From Ascidia mentula (Eukaryota; Chordata; Ascidiacea; Phlebobranchia; Ascidiidae), in contig OX387204.1 of NCBI GenBank assembly GCA_947561715.1, positions 11,785,001 through 11,849,000 on the forward strand: a stretch of 64,000 nt of DNA, given 5' to 3'. Below the pieces are notes generated by a model. That model had not been told where the DNA came from, did no database searches, and saw nothing but the letters and a program-made list of their open reading frames with translations. Within the stretch, counting starts at the first letter, position 1; the number at the start of each line of letters is the position of its first letter. This document shows, piece after piece, positions 22,871 through 36,500 of the stretch. Made by a program: the position numbers and the translations under genes.

Positions 22871-24163
22871 AGCAGACTCTGTGCAGTGTTTCCGCGGCTT
22901 CCGGTTGTCGCCTCAAGGAGTCGGTAAACACAAACGCTATTTAAAACAAAAAAACAAACTCTATTTGTTTCTAAATTTTTTGTTCGTTTTTGTCTTGCTG
23001 AATTTATTCTAAGCTATTTAAATAATTCAATTTCTTCAATGCGCCGAGTCAGTCTCTGGTCTATAGCTATAGTACTTGCTGGTGCACTGTTTTGGTGAGA
23101 TTGGCTGTTAAACGAATCTATTTGCACGAGGTTAATCTCGCTTTCACAGGTGCTGCAAATGACAAATAAAATTCGGCGCTAAAAACAAGAACGAATAAAC
23201 GCACGAAGTAGTGATCACCGTTGGTCACTTTGTGCCCATGGCATCTTGGTGCTTGTAGCGACTCATAAAGCCCCAGTCTCTTATCAGGTACTGATTACAG
23301 CCGAAAGCAATGGCGTCTAAGACATTTAATGTAGGAGATTGCGCAAGTGAGATCGAATTTATGAGAGGTCGCAACATTTGTGCAGAAAAGTTTCAGTTAA
23401 ACTGCGAAACCACCGGCTAAGAATTAAGTACAGCAAACAACATAGTCTAATAACAAGCAATTGTTGTACAAGAGATAACGTCGATACAACCACACTCTAC
23501 ATAAAGCTTTCAACAAGAAGAAACGAAAACTAGACGATTTGCGACTTTCAAGCCCACGCAACATTACAAAGGTGATACGATACCCTCATCGTGTTGGTAT
23601 TTCGGGGGATTAATACAGGTGAAGGCAGACATGGCAAGGTGATATTACAGGGATATTTTCCCGACTGGGTGATAGTGAAACATTTATATTTTCAAGACTC
23701 GTAGGACATGCTTAATACCGGTGGCGTTTATATGACTTTGTTCAAAATTCAAAACAATTATTTTAGTTTCGTTTAGTTATTATCAATATGGAACATATAT
23801 TCCTCATAGGAATTGAAGCACAACAACATGTTGCATGTTTTTGTATTAATTACAACTTTTATCTATCGCATGGTTGAACTATCTGTTGACGCTTATACCA
23901 ACAACAAACAGGGAGCACTGAATAGAAACTTGCTTTGTTTAAAATGAGTCATATTTGCAAAAGATGAAACAAGCCGATAGAGTTAAGAAACACTTTACGG
24001 TTATATTTTTGTTAGGCTGGAGACATAGACATACAAGTCTTTGACAGCATAATAACACCTAAGGTTATTTGGCATTATAAGGCACTCGGCATACATGGTA
24101 CAATTGAAATATTATTTACTCAACAATATTAGAAAAGGATAATATCCTAAATATGTAAGCGCC

Positions 24164-26849
24164 TTAAAGGGGGTCATAAGAGTCGTTTTTGTAGTAAGCA
24201 GGTCTGCCATTATTTTGTTGGTAATCGCCGTTTGCCAATCCTCTTCTTTCGTCCTCGCTTGACGTGCTAAGACATGGACAACAACCCTTCTTACGAGCAA
24301 ACACACACGTGACAATTACCATTATAATTGACAGCAACACTATCATGGCGCCAGTTCGTTTGTTTCTTTTCCACCAATGGGACAAATCTTCAGGAACATG
24401 AGGGGTAAAGTCCAATGAGGGAATTAGGTCAGTTTCATTGCCGGAAGCCGTGGTGTTAAAATTGTCGTTGGGGGTAGTGGTGACTTCCGGTACCGTGGTA
24501 AAATTTAACATGGGCAGTGTAGTCGGGTATACATCAGCCAAGGTGGTGGTCAGCACGGGAATGGTAGTAGTTAATTTGCTCTCAGATGTGGGCTGGGTAA
24601 ACATCAGTTTTGAAACCGTTGGCGATGTCGTAATACTGGCATCATGGTCCTCTGCAAAAATAACAAATATCTACAAACATTGAAGTCCTTTAAAAAAATA
24701 ACATATGCAATATTACCCTAATTTTATACATTTTGAATAGGAATCAAAATCTAAAACACTGCATAAAAAGCGTTCAAAATAAGTATATGGCCAATAAGCA
24801 AAATTGGAAAACACAACAGAGCCGTTTTAAGCCCTGTGTTGCAAAGCGACAAAGACCGTGGCAAGGTCTTCTTATGGCAACACTTAAATTAACATATATA
24901 ACTTCTGCCAAGCTTTAAAATAAGGGTATGTTTAAAGCAATCGCCTACCTTTGCCGCCGACACCTTTCGACCCGGTGATCACTAAAAGGGCAATAAAAAC
25001 AAGTAAATAACTCAAGGAAACCATTTGTAATCTGAAAGCAACAGGCTCCTCGACAAACTGTAATGTTGCTTTTGATGCCCGATCAATACGCCTGTTTGCT
25101 GTGTGTGTCCTTTCTTGTTTTAAATGGTACTTTAAACATACTCAAACAATACTTTAAATGTTATTATCACACTAAGCCAAAGAAAAGCATGCTCACGTCG
25201 CTCACATGAATAACAGTCGAAGTACAATGTTAGAAATGTTAGTGTGACTGTGCTTATCTTTCTTTTTGTAGTTCAATTACCTTCCCAAGTTGTTGGTGTC
25301 ACAGTTGTCGAAACAGCTTGGTTTTCTTGCAACACATTTGTTTTCTGAGGGAACGTTTCCGTTCGGTTTGTGTCAGGAACAAGATCAAATGAAACTAAGC
25401 AAAATACATTCATTGGCGTTTGTTTTACAAAAATTTATTGGGTAAACGTTTTGAGCTATAAAAAGCTCTCACTTTACTGGTTAAATGAAGCAACAAGCCT
25501 GTAATTTATGACAGCAGATGAATTTGGAAAAATCGATTTCACTAATTAAAAATTATATTCATATTCAGTGACTTCGTCAAAAACAAATACTTGGTCAATT
25601 TGCACTATACCTTAAGAACACCTTACCTTTGCTAGTTGAATTATCCGGTAATACAACATTTGTTGGTTTTTGATCTGTTTGTGTAGTATTATCGTCTTGG
25701 TGCATATTATTTGTGACATTTTCTGTAAAGCTAACTACATGACACAAAGAATTATTGTCAAATTACGTCAAAAGAAGTAAGTTATAGGCCTAATAACAAT
25801 CAGAATCGTATACAAGCAAATATCCATGTTTCACTTCCTGTGACAAAAAGCCCCTTTAACATGACGTATATATATGGTGCGTGTTTACCATTTAAACGAG
25901 CTTCACTTGACGGATTAAGCTTTCTCTGGCTTTCTTTTGGAGGTACTGATTCGGTTTTACCGCGCCGAACGTCCGTCAATTCTGTTTGTGTGTCGTCGAA
26001 GATTTTTGATTCTGTGGAATAAAGGCTTTGGTTTGGGAGCTGATGCTCTTTTCGTTACTTTCAAACGTCAAAAACAATTTAACAATACCTTGGGTAGTAG
26101 AAGGAACAGTTGGTGGCATTGTCGTCTCCAATGCTGGTGTCGTCTTTGGTGGATGCAGAATTTCGTATATGTTTAATGCAACATCATCATCTTCATTCGG
26201 GAGATCGGCATCTAAAAGAAATCTATTGTCGATGGCGTGTCGGCATTTATTGACAACTTGAAGCGGAACAATGAAGATAGGTTGTCCTATACTTGAAACC
26301 AAAGACTAAAAAGTAAAAAAACGCCACTGTAACGGGCCACCCCCTGGTGTTCGGGAACCATTGCTATGAGGCAATGCAGTTTATGAAAGGTTATTAATAT
26401 ATAAATTAAATTGGCCTAAACAAAGCCATTGCCTGCTGAATATACCTCATACTATTGCGACTTTAGAAATTTGTCCACACATTAAAAAAAAATAACAGAA
26501 TGCTTGCTTTGATATACTAAAAAGTCAATTTTGTTATGTGCTGAACGAACAAAAACTGAGAGCGTATAAAATTGCTTTATTCTTTCGAATCAATCTCAGA
26601 TATGATCTTCAAACTAAGAGACGGAATAGGCTACACGGTATTGCAAGAAATTTCTATGAGCGTACATATAATAAAGCTTGTTTTTTTACAAATCATTCTT
26701 AAAATTGGTTTAGTGCAAAAACGCTACTTTTGTATTTGCTACTTTTACGGGGGTTGGGTAGACGAAATACCGATATATTACAAAAACTTACCTTGACTTT
26801 TTGCAAAAGACAGAAGAAAAACAGTCGCTATGGAGTATTTCACAAACAT
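24164..26849 (-). CDS. Mucin-like type I membrane protein (long form)
   Basis: Not a family I recognise. Six exons (26849-26792, 26286-26089, 26011-25889, 25722-25627, 25394-25281, 24651-24164) join in phase to 358 residues. Every intron is phase 1, so exons can be skipped or swapped without frameshift. Residues 1-19 are a signal peptide (MFVKYSIATVFLLSFAKSQ). The ectodomain has one Cys-containing segment (VVNKCRHAIDNRFLLDAD) and then a long Thr/Ser/Pro-rich stalk with several NxT/NxS sites (PTTLPMLNFTTVPEVTTTP), suited to O-glycosylation. One membrane helix (AMIVLLSIIMVIVTCVFA) is followed by a basic, Cys-rich stop (RKKGCCPC) and a short tail ending YKNDSYDPL. The exon 2 acceptor is TATAG at 26287. 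Low complexity argues against homology by name. Confidence 0.75.
24949..25024 (-). CDS. Alternative first exon of the mucin-like gene, with its own signal peptide
   Basis: An ATG at 25024 opens a 76-base exon that encodes a second complete signal peptide (MVSLSYLLVFIALLVITGSK followed by GVGGK) and ends in a good GTAGGCG donor in phase 1. It splices in frame to the last exon at 24651, giving a 187-residue form with only the Thr-rich stalk, helix and tail. In the long form it would be intronic. The likely meaning is an internal promoter, or else a separate downstream gene overlapped by the long transcript. Confidence 0.65.
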
Positions 26850-27591
26850 CTTTGTTCTTGTATAAAGTGAGCGCTTCCCTTTGGCTCTTCATAGACTTGC
26901 AACTTTCATTGCCAACAATACCGAGAGCTTGAAAGCAGTTAAAGTGCACTCTTGTGGAATTTCACTGACGATTATGTTCTTTGGGATCACTTACACGTGT
27001 CGCGATCATTTCTAGTGGTGTTTATCGTTTAAGCTAACAACAAATACTTTTTCGAAACAATTAACGTGTGACCGCAGAATTGTCCCTGTGAGTAAATACA
27101 CTGTAGAATGAAATTTTTTTCAGAGAATTGACATTGCAAACAATAATTTCTGGTTTTCTAGCAAAATAAAGTTGGTAAAATTTTTTGTCGCTCTAAAAAA
27201 ATACTCTTCTATGCACCAAAGTCTCCTCATTCCTGTTTCCGCGTGCCAAGGGATTTTTTCCGAGTAGGTGTGTAAAATTACTAATGCGTGACGCGTTGTT
27301 TTTGTCGCTGGGGTCGCTGTTGTTCCTATATATCAATACAATAATAGTTCATTACTGTCGATTAATTGAAATAGTTTAGCAAAACATTAACCTGTGTGAT
27401 CAAATGGCAAAGCAATATCAAAACAAATAACCAAAAAGCATGGATGTTTTCATAACGTTTTTATTTTGGTATCTTGAACAACTTCAGTTTTTGTCCACAT
27501 TTATTCAGACCTGTTTCAGCTGAAAAAGTTAATATTCCATAACCCCATGTTTACAAAGTTTTGTTGAGAAGAAAATTGACAGTGATGTAAG
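26850..27591. promoter_or_regulatory. Divergent upstream region of the mucin-like and RhoGAP genes
   Basis: About 0.74 kb between two divergent start codons, presumed to hold both promoters and 5' untranslated regions. No specific element was recognised. Confidence 0.35.
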
Positions 27592-30500
27592 ATGAGTTCC
27601 ATTAATGCTGATGATTTGGGGCATGTGGTGAAAGTTGAATACAGTTACAAATATAAAGCAAATGATGGAAGGTACATCAGTATAAAGGAAGGGGAAGAAT
27701 TTATTTTGATTAAAAAGTCCAATGATGATTGGTGGCAAGTTATTCGACTAGGTTAGTTTGATATGTAATGCTTATTCTAATTAACATACAATAATTTTGT
27801 ATCTAAGAAGGTAAGCATAAATGAACAAAAATATCATTTAAAACCCTGCATAACATCTGTAACATTTCTTTAGTGTATTCTGTTAAACATGATATTTTCA
27901 TTGATTGTGCAGGCAGACTAGTTTTTTTAATAATCAATGTATTGGCTGATTTTTTACATGGATTGTTTATAATATTTTGCAAATATATCCTCTATGCATG
28001 CTATATTTTTCAGTTAGCCATTTTCTCAATTGCAACATATGTATTTATTTTATATGTTTATACAGAGGAGAAAAAGCCGATTTACATCCCAGCAGCATAT
28101 GTAACAGAAACAACCCAACGAAAATATCCTGAACATCCCTATTTTAAGTAAGTTATAAATTTTATGTCAAGTTCCAGATTGAGAAGTTTGTTATTTGCCC
28201 AAAAGATGTTTTCGGACAATCACAACGTTTTTGTACGTTAATGCATTAGCTAAATTATATTGCACAGATTATCGGTAAATTTCGCAAAAGGATATATCCT
28301 CTGTGCATGACATTTTTTCTAATCTGGGTCAAGCCAGGGGACAATTTTCACAAACATAAAGTGACTATAAATTCTTCAAATTTTACAACCAAACATGTGG
28401 CAAAATTGGATTTTAAATTTAATGAAAGTGATAATCTTTTAGAAAAATATAAATATGGTTTCTGCATTAAAACTTTTCTTTCACAATATGTTGCTATAAA
28501 AAAGTCACAGTGAGGACTAATTTTTAATTTATATCTTATTAAATATAGAAAAGCCTATCAAGCATTGCAAAAATCCAAGAAAAAAAATCGTTCCTTGGAA
28601 CCAATCAAAAAAGACATTGACAGGCCAACTTCACGTGCATTTCATTCTGGAAATGAAAGACTAATTGCTTTAAGTGGATCAAGAGAAGACCTAACTGTCA
28701 TCACTGCATCACCTGGAGATAACAAACTGTTAGTATTATGTATATATATAGTGGCCCCAATCCACTGGGTCATGGATCGGTGCTAGCTCATGAGAATATG
28801 AGATCCATGAGTTTGGTTCTAATTTAAGAATGTCACACACTTTCATGCACACTTAATACACTCAACAATATTTGTAATGCATGACAATGTTTGTCAGGTG
28901 GGTCTGTGAAAACAATGCTCATAGAAAAGGTTGGGAACCTTTGCTTTAGATAACCTGTGGAGCACTATTAAATTTCACTGTAATATTATTCCATTTGTAT
29001 TGTACATTTGCAATGATTTTAAAAACAGGTTTACCATGGTAAGATGTTTTTAAGTTTGCTTACTATTCACCCATAAATTGTTGTGATTGTAAAATAATAG
29101 AAAAAATAATTTTTATCCATTCAGATCTGAGATGCGTGCCAGCTGTGATTCTTTGGACAGATTTATTGAAAATGAAAATCCATATGATGAAGTGCCCTAT
29201 GAACCATCACACAAGTTCTCCAAGCAGGTAATCCACTTTTTTATTTTTTCTATTTGTAAAACCATTATTCATTAAAAACAATTTTGTTTTTGTATGCAAA
29301 ACCGAGTGATTTGTGTTTTTTTTAAATCTTGTTGAAAGTTTGTTGTTTTGTTTAATATAAAATTTTATATGTCTCTACACTCAATTAAAACTCATTTTAT
29401 GGTTATTGGTTTTACATGACCTTCTTGTTTACCAACAAATATTTGCATGTAACATGATTTAGAAAAAAGAAAAGAGTGAACCATTCGAAGAACCTGAATA
29501 TGAAAACCTTGAGGTGATTGTCATTGCACATTTGTAGCAATGTTGAGAATAAATATCTGCACATTGTTTTAGCATCATGCAGATTGCAATTGTCTTATTT
29601 CAGTTAACTTATTTGAATGGATGTTGGCCTTTCTGTTATTGTTGGCAATAAACTCTGGTCATTAAATAAGATAGGCCTATCATATTTTTACTGGATGGAT
29701 TTTACTTTTATTTATACATTTGCAGACCATACAAAAATCAGTTGATCAGCATTCTAGACTTTGTGGCAGTGCAACATCGCAATCTTCAGGTTCTTTGCAT
29801 TTTTGTTGCCTTACGTTTGTATAAATAATATTTATTGAGGCCAAACATGAAAATTTGTGCAAGTTTGTATCTATTCTTATTCACCCCTGCAAAAATTTGA
29901 TCCATAGTTGGATGAACCATTTACACAAAACTGGCTAAAACCTTACAAATATTCCAGTGTGTTTCGTGTAGTATATCAAAATGGAGTTAACAAATTTTGT
30001 AGCAAAATCGTTGTACATAATTTCTATTGATGTTACACATAAATCTTGATTTATTGTTACTTACATAAAGTTTTTTATGCAGACAAGGAAAATATCACTT
30101 CATCACTGACAGGAGAAAGTGAAACTGGACACCGCACACCACAACAACTCAGCCCAAAAGTTGATCACACAAGAAGACATGCCACACAACCGAATACAGT
30201 AAGTCTTAGCAAGGCATTTTTAGAACTATTTACTCATAGGCATATGGTTAGTTCATTTTACAATATTGATTTTCATGCAAAACAATTTGTTCTGTCTGTA
30301 TTTGTGTTGGGACTGGTGATCACTCTCTTGTAAGTGTTAACAAGCAAGCATTTGCAGCATAAAACCATTGTAACTCAGATTCACAAGGCAGTATATATTT
30401 ACTGCATCAAAACCTGCTTAAAAATTCAAGACAAAAGTCTGTAAAGAAGTTACAATAGATAAATTCTGTTGTTATGCTGGACTCTAATGTTTAACTGTAC

Positions 30501-33500
30501 TTTGTTAGATGATTGATGACCGGTGGGAACTACGTGTTGATAATGAAACTGGACACAAGTATTATTATGATGCTAATTCTGGTGAGATGCGAAGTACACT
30601 TCCAAGAAAATCTGTTGAGATTTCTCCCCCGGCATCACCACCACAAGCCAGCGATGTCAGTAAAACTTGTTTCACTTTGCTTTGTGAAGCTCTTTTCCAT
30701 CAAACATCAAGTTTGTTGGTATTGTTAACAGAGAATTCATTCGTCGATGCCTGTTCCACCTGCTGTTCCAGATGTATCAAAGAAGCCATCTTTGGAGCGA
30801 TCAAGACTTTCTCCTCACTCAGATGAGGACTTGTAAGTACTGGGTGTTAACCCGCTATGACAACCTTTCCTGCATTGTAAATACATATAGCAGGAAAAAT
30901 CGATTTTGAAGTCATCTTGTGAAACTGTGGCCAGAATATTTTTAACATCCACGTAAACACTGCCTGTATTTTTACCATTCTGAAAACAAACTTTATTTAA
31001 AAACATCGCAGAAGTGACATGTCTTCTGTAGAATCGGCAAAAAATGATTAGGAACCATAGGTCAAGAACAATATTCACCAAAACAAAAATTACTCTATGT
31101 GACTTTTTTTTGCAACTTGCAGACAACCAGTACCTCTGCAACGACGGCGTACATCTCCAGCACGATATAAAAACAGCCACCGATCACCATTAATTTCACG
31201 GTCTAATCATGTTAATACTGGAGCTCAACTCTCTCCAAACAAAGACATTCAAGACCCATGGTCACCAAAAACTCCAGAAAAAAATGATGAAAATTTGAAT
31301 TTGCCCAACAATAACAACAGTAACAATCGTGGAAGTTTTAATTCTGCCTCTCAACAGCTTTCACCAGAACTTGACAAAAATATCTCCAAACATAAAAAAG
31401 CGTTAAGTGATTCCAACCCCAGTCAGTTATATCCTGACGATCAGACATCTCCGCTCAGCTCCAAACGATCATCGCAGAAGTCACGGTCTTCATCTTTTAC
31501 AACTGAGGATATGCGACAACATTCTCCAGCATCAAGAAGGTGGAGAAGGGAGATGAGTCCGGATGGGGAAGTTGTGTTCATTCATGATATAACTGGTGAC
31601 CGAGTAAGTATGGAAGAGCAGAATGTTTTGCAAGTGTCTAATAACACTACTTGTCAACACTTAGCTTATTTGTTCTACAGTGGCATCAGATGACTGATGA
31701 AAGCTCTGGCAATTTTTACTATTTTAACGAATTGACAAGACAAACTTCATGGCAACTTCCAGAGGTATGCTTTGAACTGTGTGTGTCATATTGTTCAAAA
31801 CCAACTTTTTAAACCTTTTTTTAAAACTTTTTTTTCAAAACTCTTGTAGGTTTATACTTACTTTAATAACTTTCTCGATTTTTGTTGTTACTTGGTAGTA
31901 TTTAAAGTTCCTATTAGTTTTTCATATTCACCCACTTATTTTTTCTGTACATTAGTTCAGTGATGTTTACTCTAACAAGGCTTTGTGCAATTCTGACTGC
32001 ATGGTGTTTGTTTAACTTCACTTATTTTTTTGCTGAAACTAATCTTCTGTGAAGTCTGAGGTGCATGACGAAGGTGAAAGCGTGACGGAGGGCGGCCGTT
32101 TCTTGGGCCAAGAAAATGACGAAGAGCCTGCAATATTGATTAATAAGGAAAGGTCAACAAATCGCAAAGCCAACACTCTTGAAAGAGACAAAGTGTTGCG
32201 CGTAAATCAGTTCGATGATTATAACCAGCAAACCTCCTCACTTCCACACAATGCAACTCTGTCAGTAGAACCACTGACAAACATAAAACCCCGACAGGGC
32301 CGGACATTTGCACGCCAGGTTGATCGGGTCATGCATGCTCGTTCAATGATAATGCTAAGTGCCGCCCCGAATTTGTCATCGCCTGTTGAAGACAACAGTC
32401 AGGTAGTTATTTGTATTAAAGTACTAAAATGCATGACAGACTTTTCAGAGTGTTGCTTCTTTCTTTAACCTATGCAATTGCTTCTTTTCAACTGGTGCAA
32501 GTTTGGGGCGTTGTTAATTCACAAATATGAGCATGTACTGGCATGCCCAAGGTTAATAGGGACGTTGCATGTATTTTCAGCACGACAACAATCCACTAAA
32601 GACCTCCTTATCTGAATGTGATTTGCTAAATGATGAGTTGGTGAGTTGTAACATAGTTCAGTCCTTATGGTGTAAACCTCAATTGCACAAGATAGAAATT
32701 TATAAAAAAAAAGCTTAGGACAGTTGTGGATGAAAGTAATGTTTCCTGTGCATGCAAAACTATTTGAAAGTGGTGTGTAATTTCTGTATTTGTAATTCCA
32801 TGAAAGCTGTGCATGGTGTCACAATTTCTTTGATAATTTTAACAGCAAGGAAGTTCACATTTTGGCCGAGATGGACAGAACACAACAGCTCCACCGCCAC
32901 ACCCTGTGCGTTGGTTTCTATTATAGTGAAATCCATTTGAGGCAAAACTGCTGTGCTTGTGTAAATTATTGCCATATTGCATGCATTAAAGAGTGGAATA
33001 AACACCAGCAAAATTTACTTAAGACTCTTGGTTGTTTATGTGAAACAATCAATTTATTTTAGCAATGGTGATCTTTCTTTGCAAATAAAATAAATACACT
33101 TTCAAAACAAAAATGTGAATTTAACATTTTCTTGCTTGTGTTAAACATGATGAATGTTTCTATGGATCAAAATCCTTTTTCTTTATTTTTTTGTTATATA
33201 CTAGTTTAATATCAGTGATTGTGTACCAGTGTAATCTATGTAATACTGTTATGCAAGAGTAAATGACATGCCTAAAATTCAACAGATGATTGAAAGACAA
33301 GGAAGACTTAATTGGACAAAATTGATGGAGGCTGGCAAAAAGCAGAGAAAAAATTGGGTTCAACAGTGGGTTGTGTTGCTTGCCAACAATCTACTTTTCT
33401 ACAAAGACCAAAAGCAAGCCACAATGGTGGGTAAAATGCTATTTTCGCATGGTTTTGTTTGTCTCTGGCTTGCTCTGTATGAACTTCATAAATATAATCA

Positions 33501-36500
33501 TTTATAAAGACAAAAACTACACCCCACGGAAAACCAGATAGCAGTTGTGATTTGAGAGGTGCAACTATAGATTGGGCAAAGGACAAAAGCAGCAAGAAGA
33601 ATGTACTCGAGGTTAGATCTTTTTAAAATTTCTGACCACAAGAGTGTGCTGATGATCCAAATGCTGACACGGATCTCTACGACAACAAATAGATTGAAAT
33701 GTTGACTTTTCCTTATATCAATGACCATGGGAATATTAAATTTACTGGTATATGAAATGTATTGTTTTTTTTACAGCTACAAACAGTTCGTGGTATGTCA
33801 CTCCTACTTCAGCATGATGATCAAGCCACAACGCAAAAATGGCTTCATACTATCCGGGGTACCATACAAAGAGCAGTAAGTTTTTAATTATATCTGTTAG
33901 GACCTTTGGTAGTTGTTTGTCTTTACTGTTAAACTCTTTCAGATGTATGGCTATAAAATCTTACTTGCATTTTGCAGTTATATCTGCTGCTGTAGACAAC
34001 CAGGTATAAATGCCATTACAGGCTTTTTCTGTTAAATTTTAGTTGTGCTTGTCAGTTATTTTCCATCCACAGCACCTTGTTTTGGCAGATTTGTGCATGC
34101 TTTTGCCTTCTTTCGTTTTTTTTTATACTTTTGTTTCTTTTTTTCATAAGTCTTTGTGTCATGTTGCATTCATGATGAAGTGGTTTATCGACCAATTTAG
34201 ATGCTGTAGACAGTTTGTATACAAGTCAAGAAAGGTGTTGTACATACTATGGGTCAGTCCTATTTATCCCTTCAGTGTCAGTTACCCAATTCACGGACCT
34301 GCGTAGTCTGTTGCATTTACCAGTGACATGCAGAGGATGCGCGTTCAACACATGCGACACTTTACTTCCGTGAGCAGCATGCACATGCACCTATATATAA
34401 GTGTCTAAGCAGGAAGCTGTGTGGTCTCTCAGTGAAGGCTTGCTGTGTTGCTGCTTTCTGCAAGAGGTGCCATTGGATTTGTGCTGGTTTATTTTGTTTC
34501 CGCTTGATTAAGACGGTGTGGATTACTTGTTTGCAATTTCACAGGCAAAGGATTTATAATTACATGTGGTAAAAAATATTGCCAGGAGATAAGTATTTTA
34601 GAAAGTAGGGTTGCTGATTCCAGGTCATATTATGTTTTTGAGAAGAACTTCTTCCCATTCAAAGAACAGAAATTCTTACAAAGAGGTGTGTATTTTTGTG
34701 GCCTAAACATACATCTTACCTGAAATACAGGTGAAAGTAATGGGTTTTTTTGCATGACAATAATTAGGCATCTGAACGGGTTTGAATTAATTGTTCAGTG
34801 AGGTGTAGCTTGGGAAAACAGAAGAGGGTTTTGTGTAAATATTTGTGTTTGATGTTTAGATAAGCTGCCAAAAGGTAATAACTGCACCATATTATGTGAA
34901 TCTCTTCATTGACCTTCAATCTGTCAGTACAAAAAGAAGTAACTACAACTTGTGTCTGGACACTTATAACTGTTGTTGTGTATCCTACAGCATTTCCTGT
35001 TGTGGGACAGTAACATAAGCGCCAACATTTCTCGTTTACAGTTCACCTCAAAATTCTGCGGTTAGTTATATTTTTTACTCCAGTCTACAACAACCCTTTT
35101 TTAGCACCCAGGCTAATGTGAAATAACTTGTTTGTGTGTGAGTTTTATTGTAAAAACGTTCTGCCAGTGGTGAGACCTGAAGTTAATTATAGTCGCTCTT
35201 ACTCTAATACTCAATTACTGATCTGGATAAGATGTACATGACTGTGCAGGAGCTTTGTATGAGTGCCCAGTGAAGGGAAGTCTTACTTCCTGACTCCACC
35301 TTTGTTTATCATATGCCCATATTGACAGCTATAGTATGGAAATAAGGTAATGTCAGGAATTTGAAATACATTACGTTTTTAGTAAATTTGAACCATCACA
35401 AGTTTTTTAGTAGTTTGGAAGAAATGTTGATGTTGCTGTTAATAAGTAAAGATTTCGTATGGATCTACGGTTGGCGCAAAAGTGAGGTGTTACTAAATGG
35501 CATTGTTTTAGGAAAAACCTTAAACGGTTTAATTTATTATTTTATTTGTTGGGAACAGCAGACAAAAATCTTTACAATCACTATTTGGTCTCTCCGTGTT
35601 AAAACTGTTGGCAGTATCTTTCATTCACCGTGACAAGTGAAAACCTGAACCATTGAGGGTTCGTATCAGAATCTACAATAAAACCTTTTGATTTAATACC
35701 AGCGGAATCAGACATCGGGTTGTAACAAACCACATCCCATGTATCGGTTGCATTACATTTAATACCAGTAAAGTGCATTTCCTGAGCAAGCACGGTCATT
35801 GTCCCTACAGCGAAGCTTGCAAAGGAAAAATGTATCGCGTCAGTGAATGTAGTTAACATAACTGAAAGTGATACTTTGGAAGGTTGCACAACTTCCTGGA
35901 AAAAGTAAACCAATGTTTAACTTCACGTCAACGAACACATCTCTGGTGGATATTTAGTAACTATGTCCGATGTGATTTGTATATTCTTAACCACAGTGCC
36001 TGTTTCCTCATTCCGTTCCTCGCCTTGTAGCAAAGTCAAGTGCAGTCGTTTGTCCTTCCTGTTGACCCATAAGACCTGCTCGCTCTGCGCGTGTCTTCCA
36101 ATTCCCAAAATGCTTCACAATAAACGTTTCGTTCGCGATTTGTGTCCGTTCGTTGGTGGCATAACACTGATGGTTGGATGTTGAGGCGCGGAAAGCCAGC
36201 GGCCGATTCTTTCAACCGGAATATTCGACCTCGCCTCCGCCTCACTGACCTTCGTGCACAAACTTGAGAGGAAAAAGCAAGAGAAGGTTGACGCAATTTA
36301 TTTTCCCGTCCCTCTTATGCTTTCAAGGATTGCCAGGGAGGATCGTCGGTAAGTTCTCTCCATAGACCGCTCACCGCGGCTTCTCGTTATTTTCGACAAT
36401 CTCAAGCACCATTTAAGGAAGTTCGGCGACTGCGAAGTGATACAGACACTGCCACAGGGAAGACATCGTGTCCCCTGTGGAAATGAACATCATTTCAAAA

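Larger units (their letters stand above)
22021..24163. other. Gap upstream of the SLC6 gene
   Basis: About 2.1 kb holding the SLC6 5' region, a microsatellite and a duplicated TGACGTA-containing block. A minus-strand open frame at 22499-22702 with a good GTAAAT donor might be a 5' exon of SLC6, but its phase (2) does not fit the first recognised exon. Otherwise nothing was seen. Confidence 0.4.

Noticed and set aside
30815..31180. 121-codon minus-strand frame within the RhoGAP gene
   Set aside because: Partly the shadow of the coding exons at 30732-30832 and 31123-31603; no independent support.
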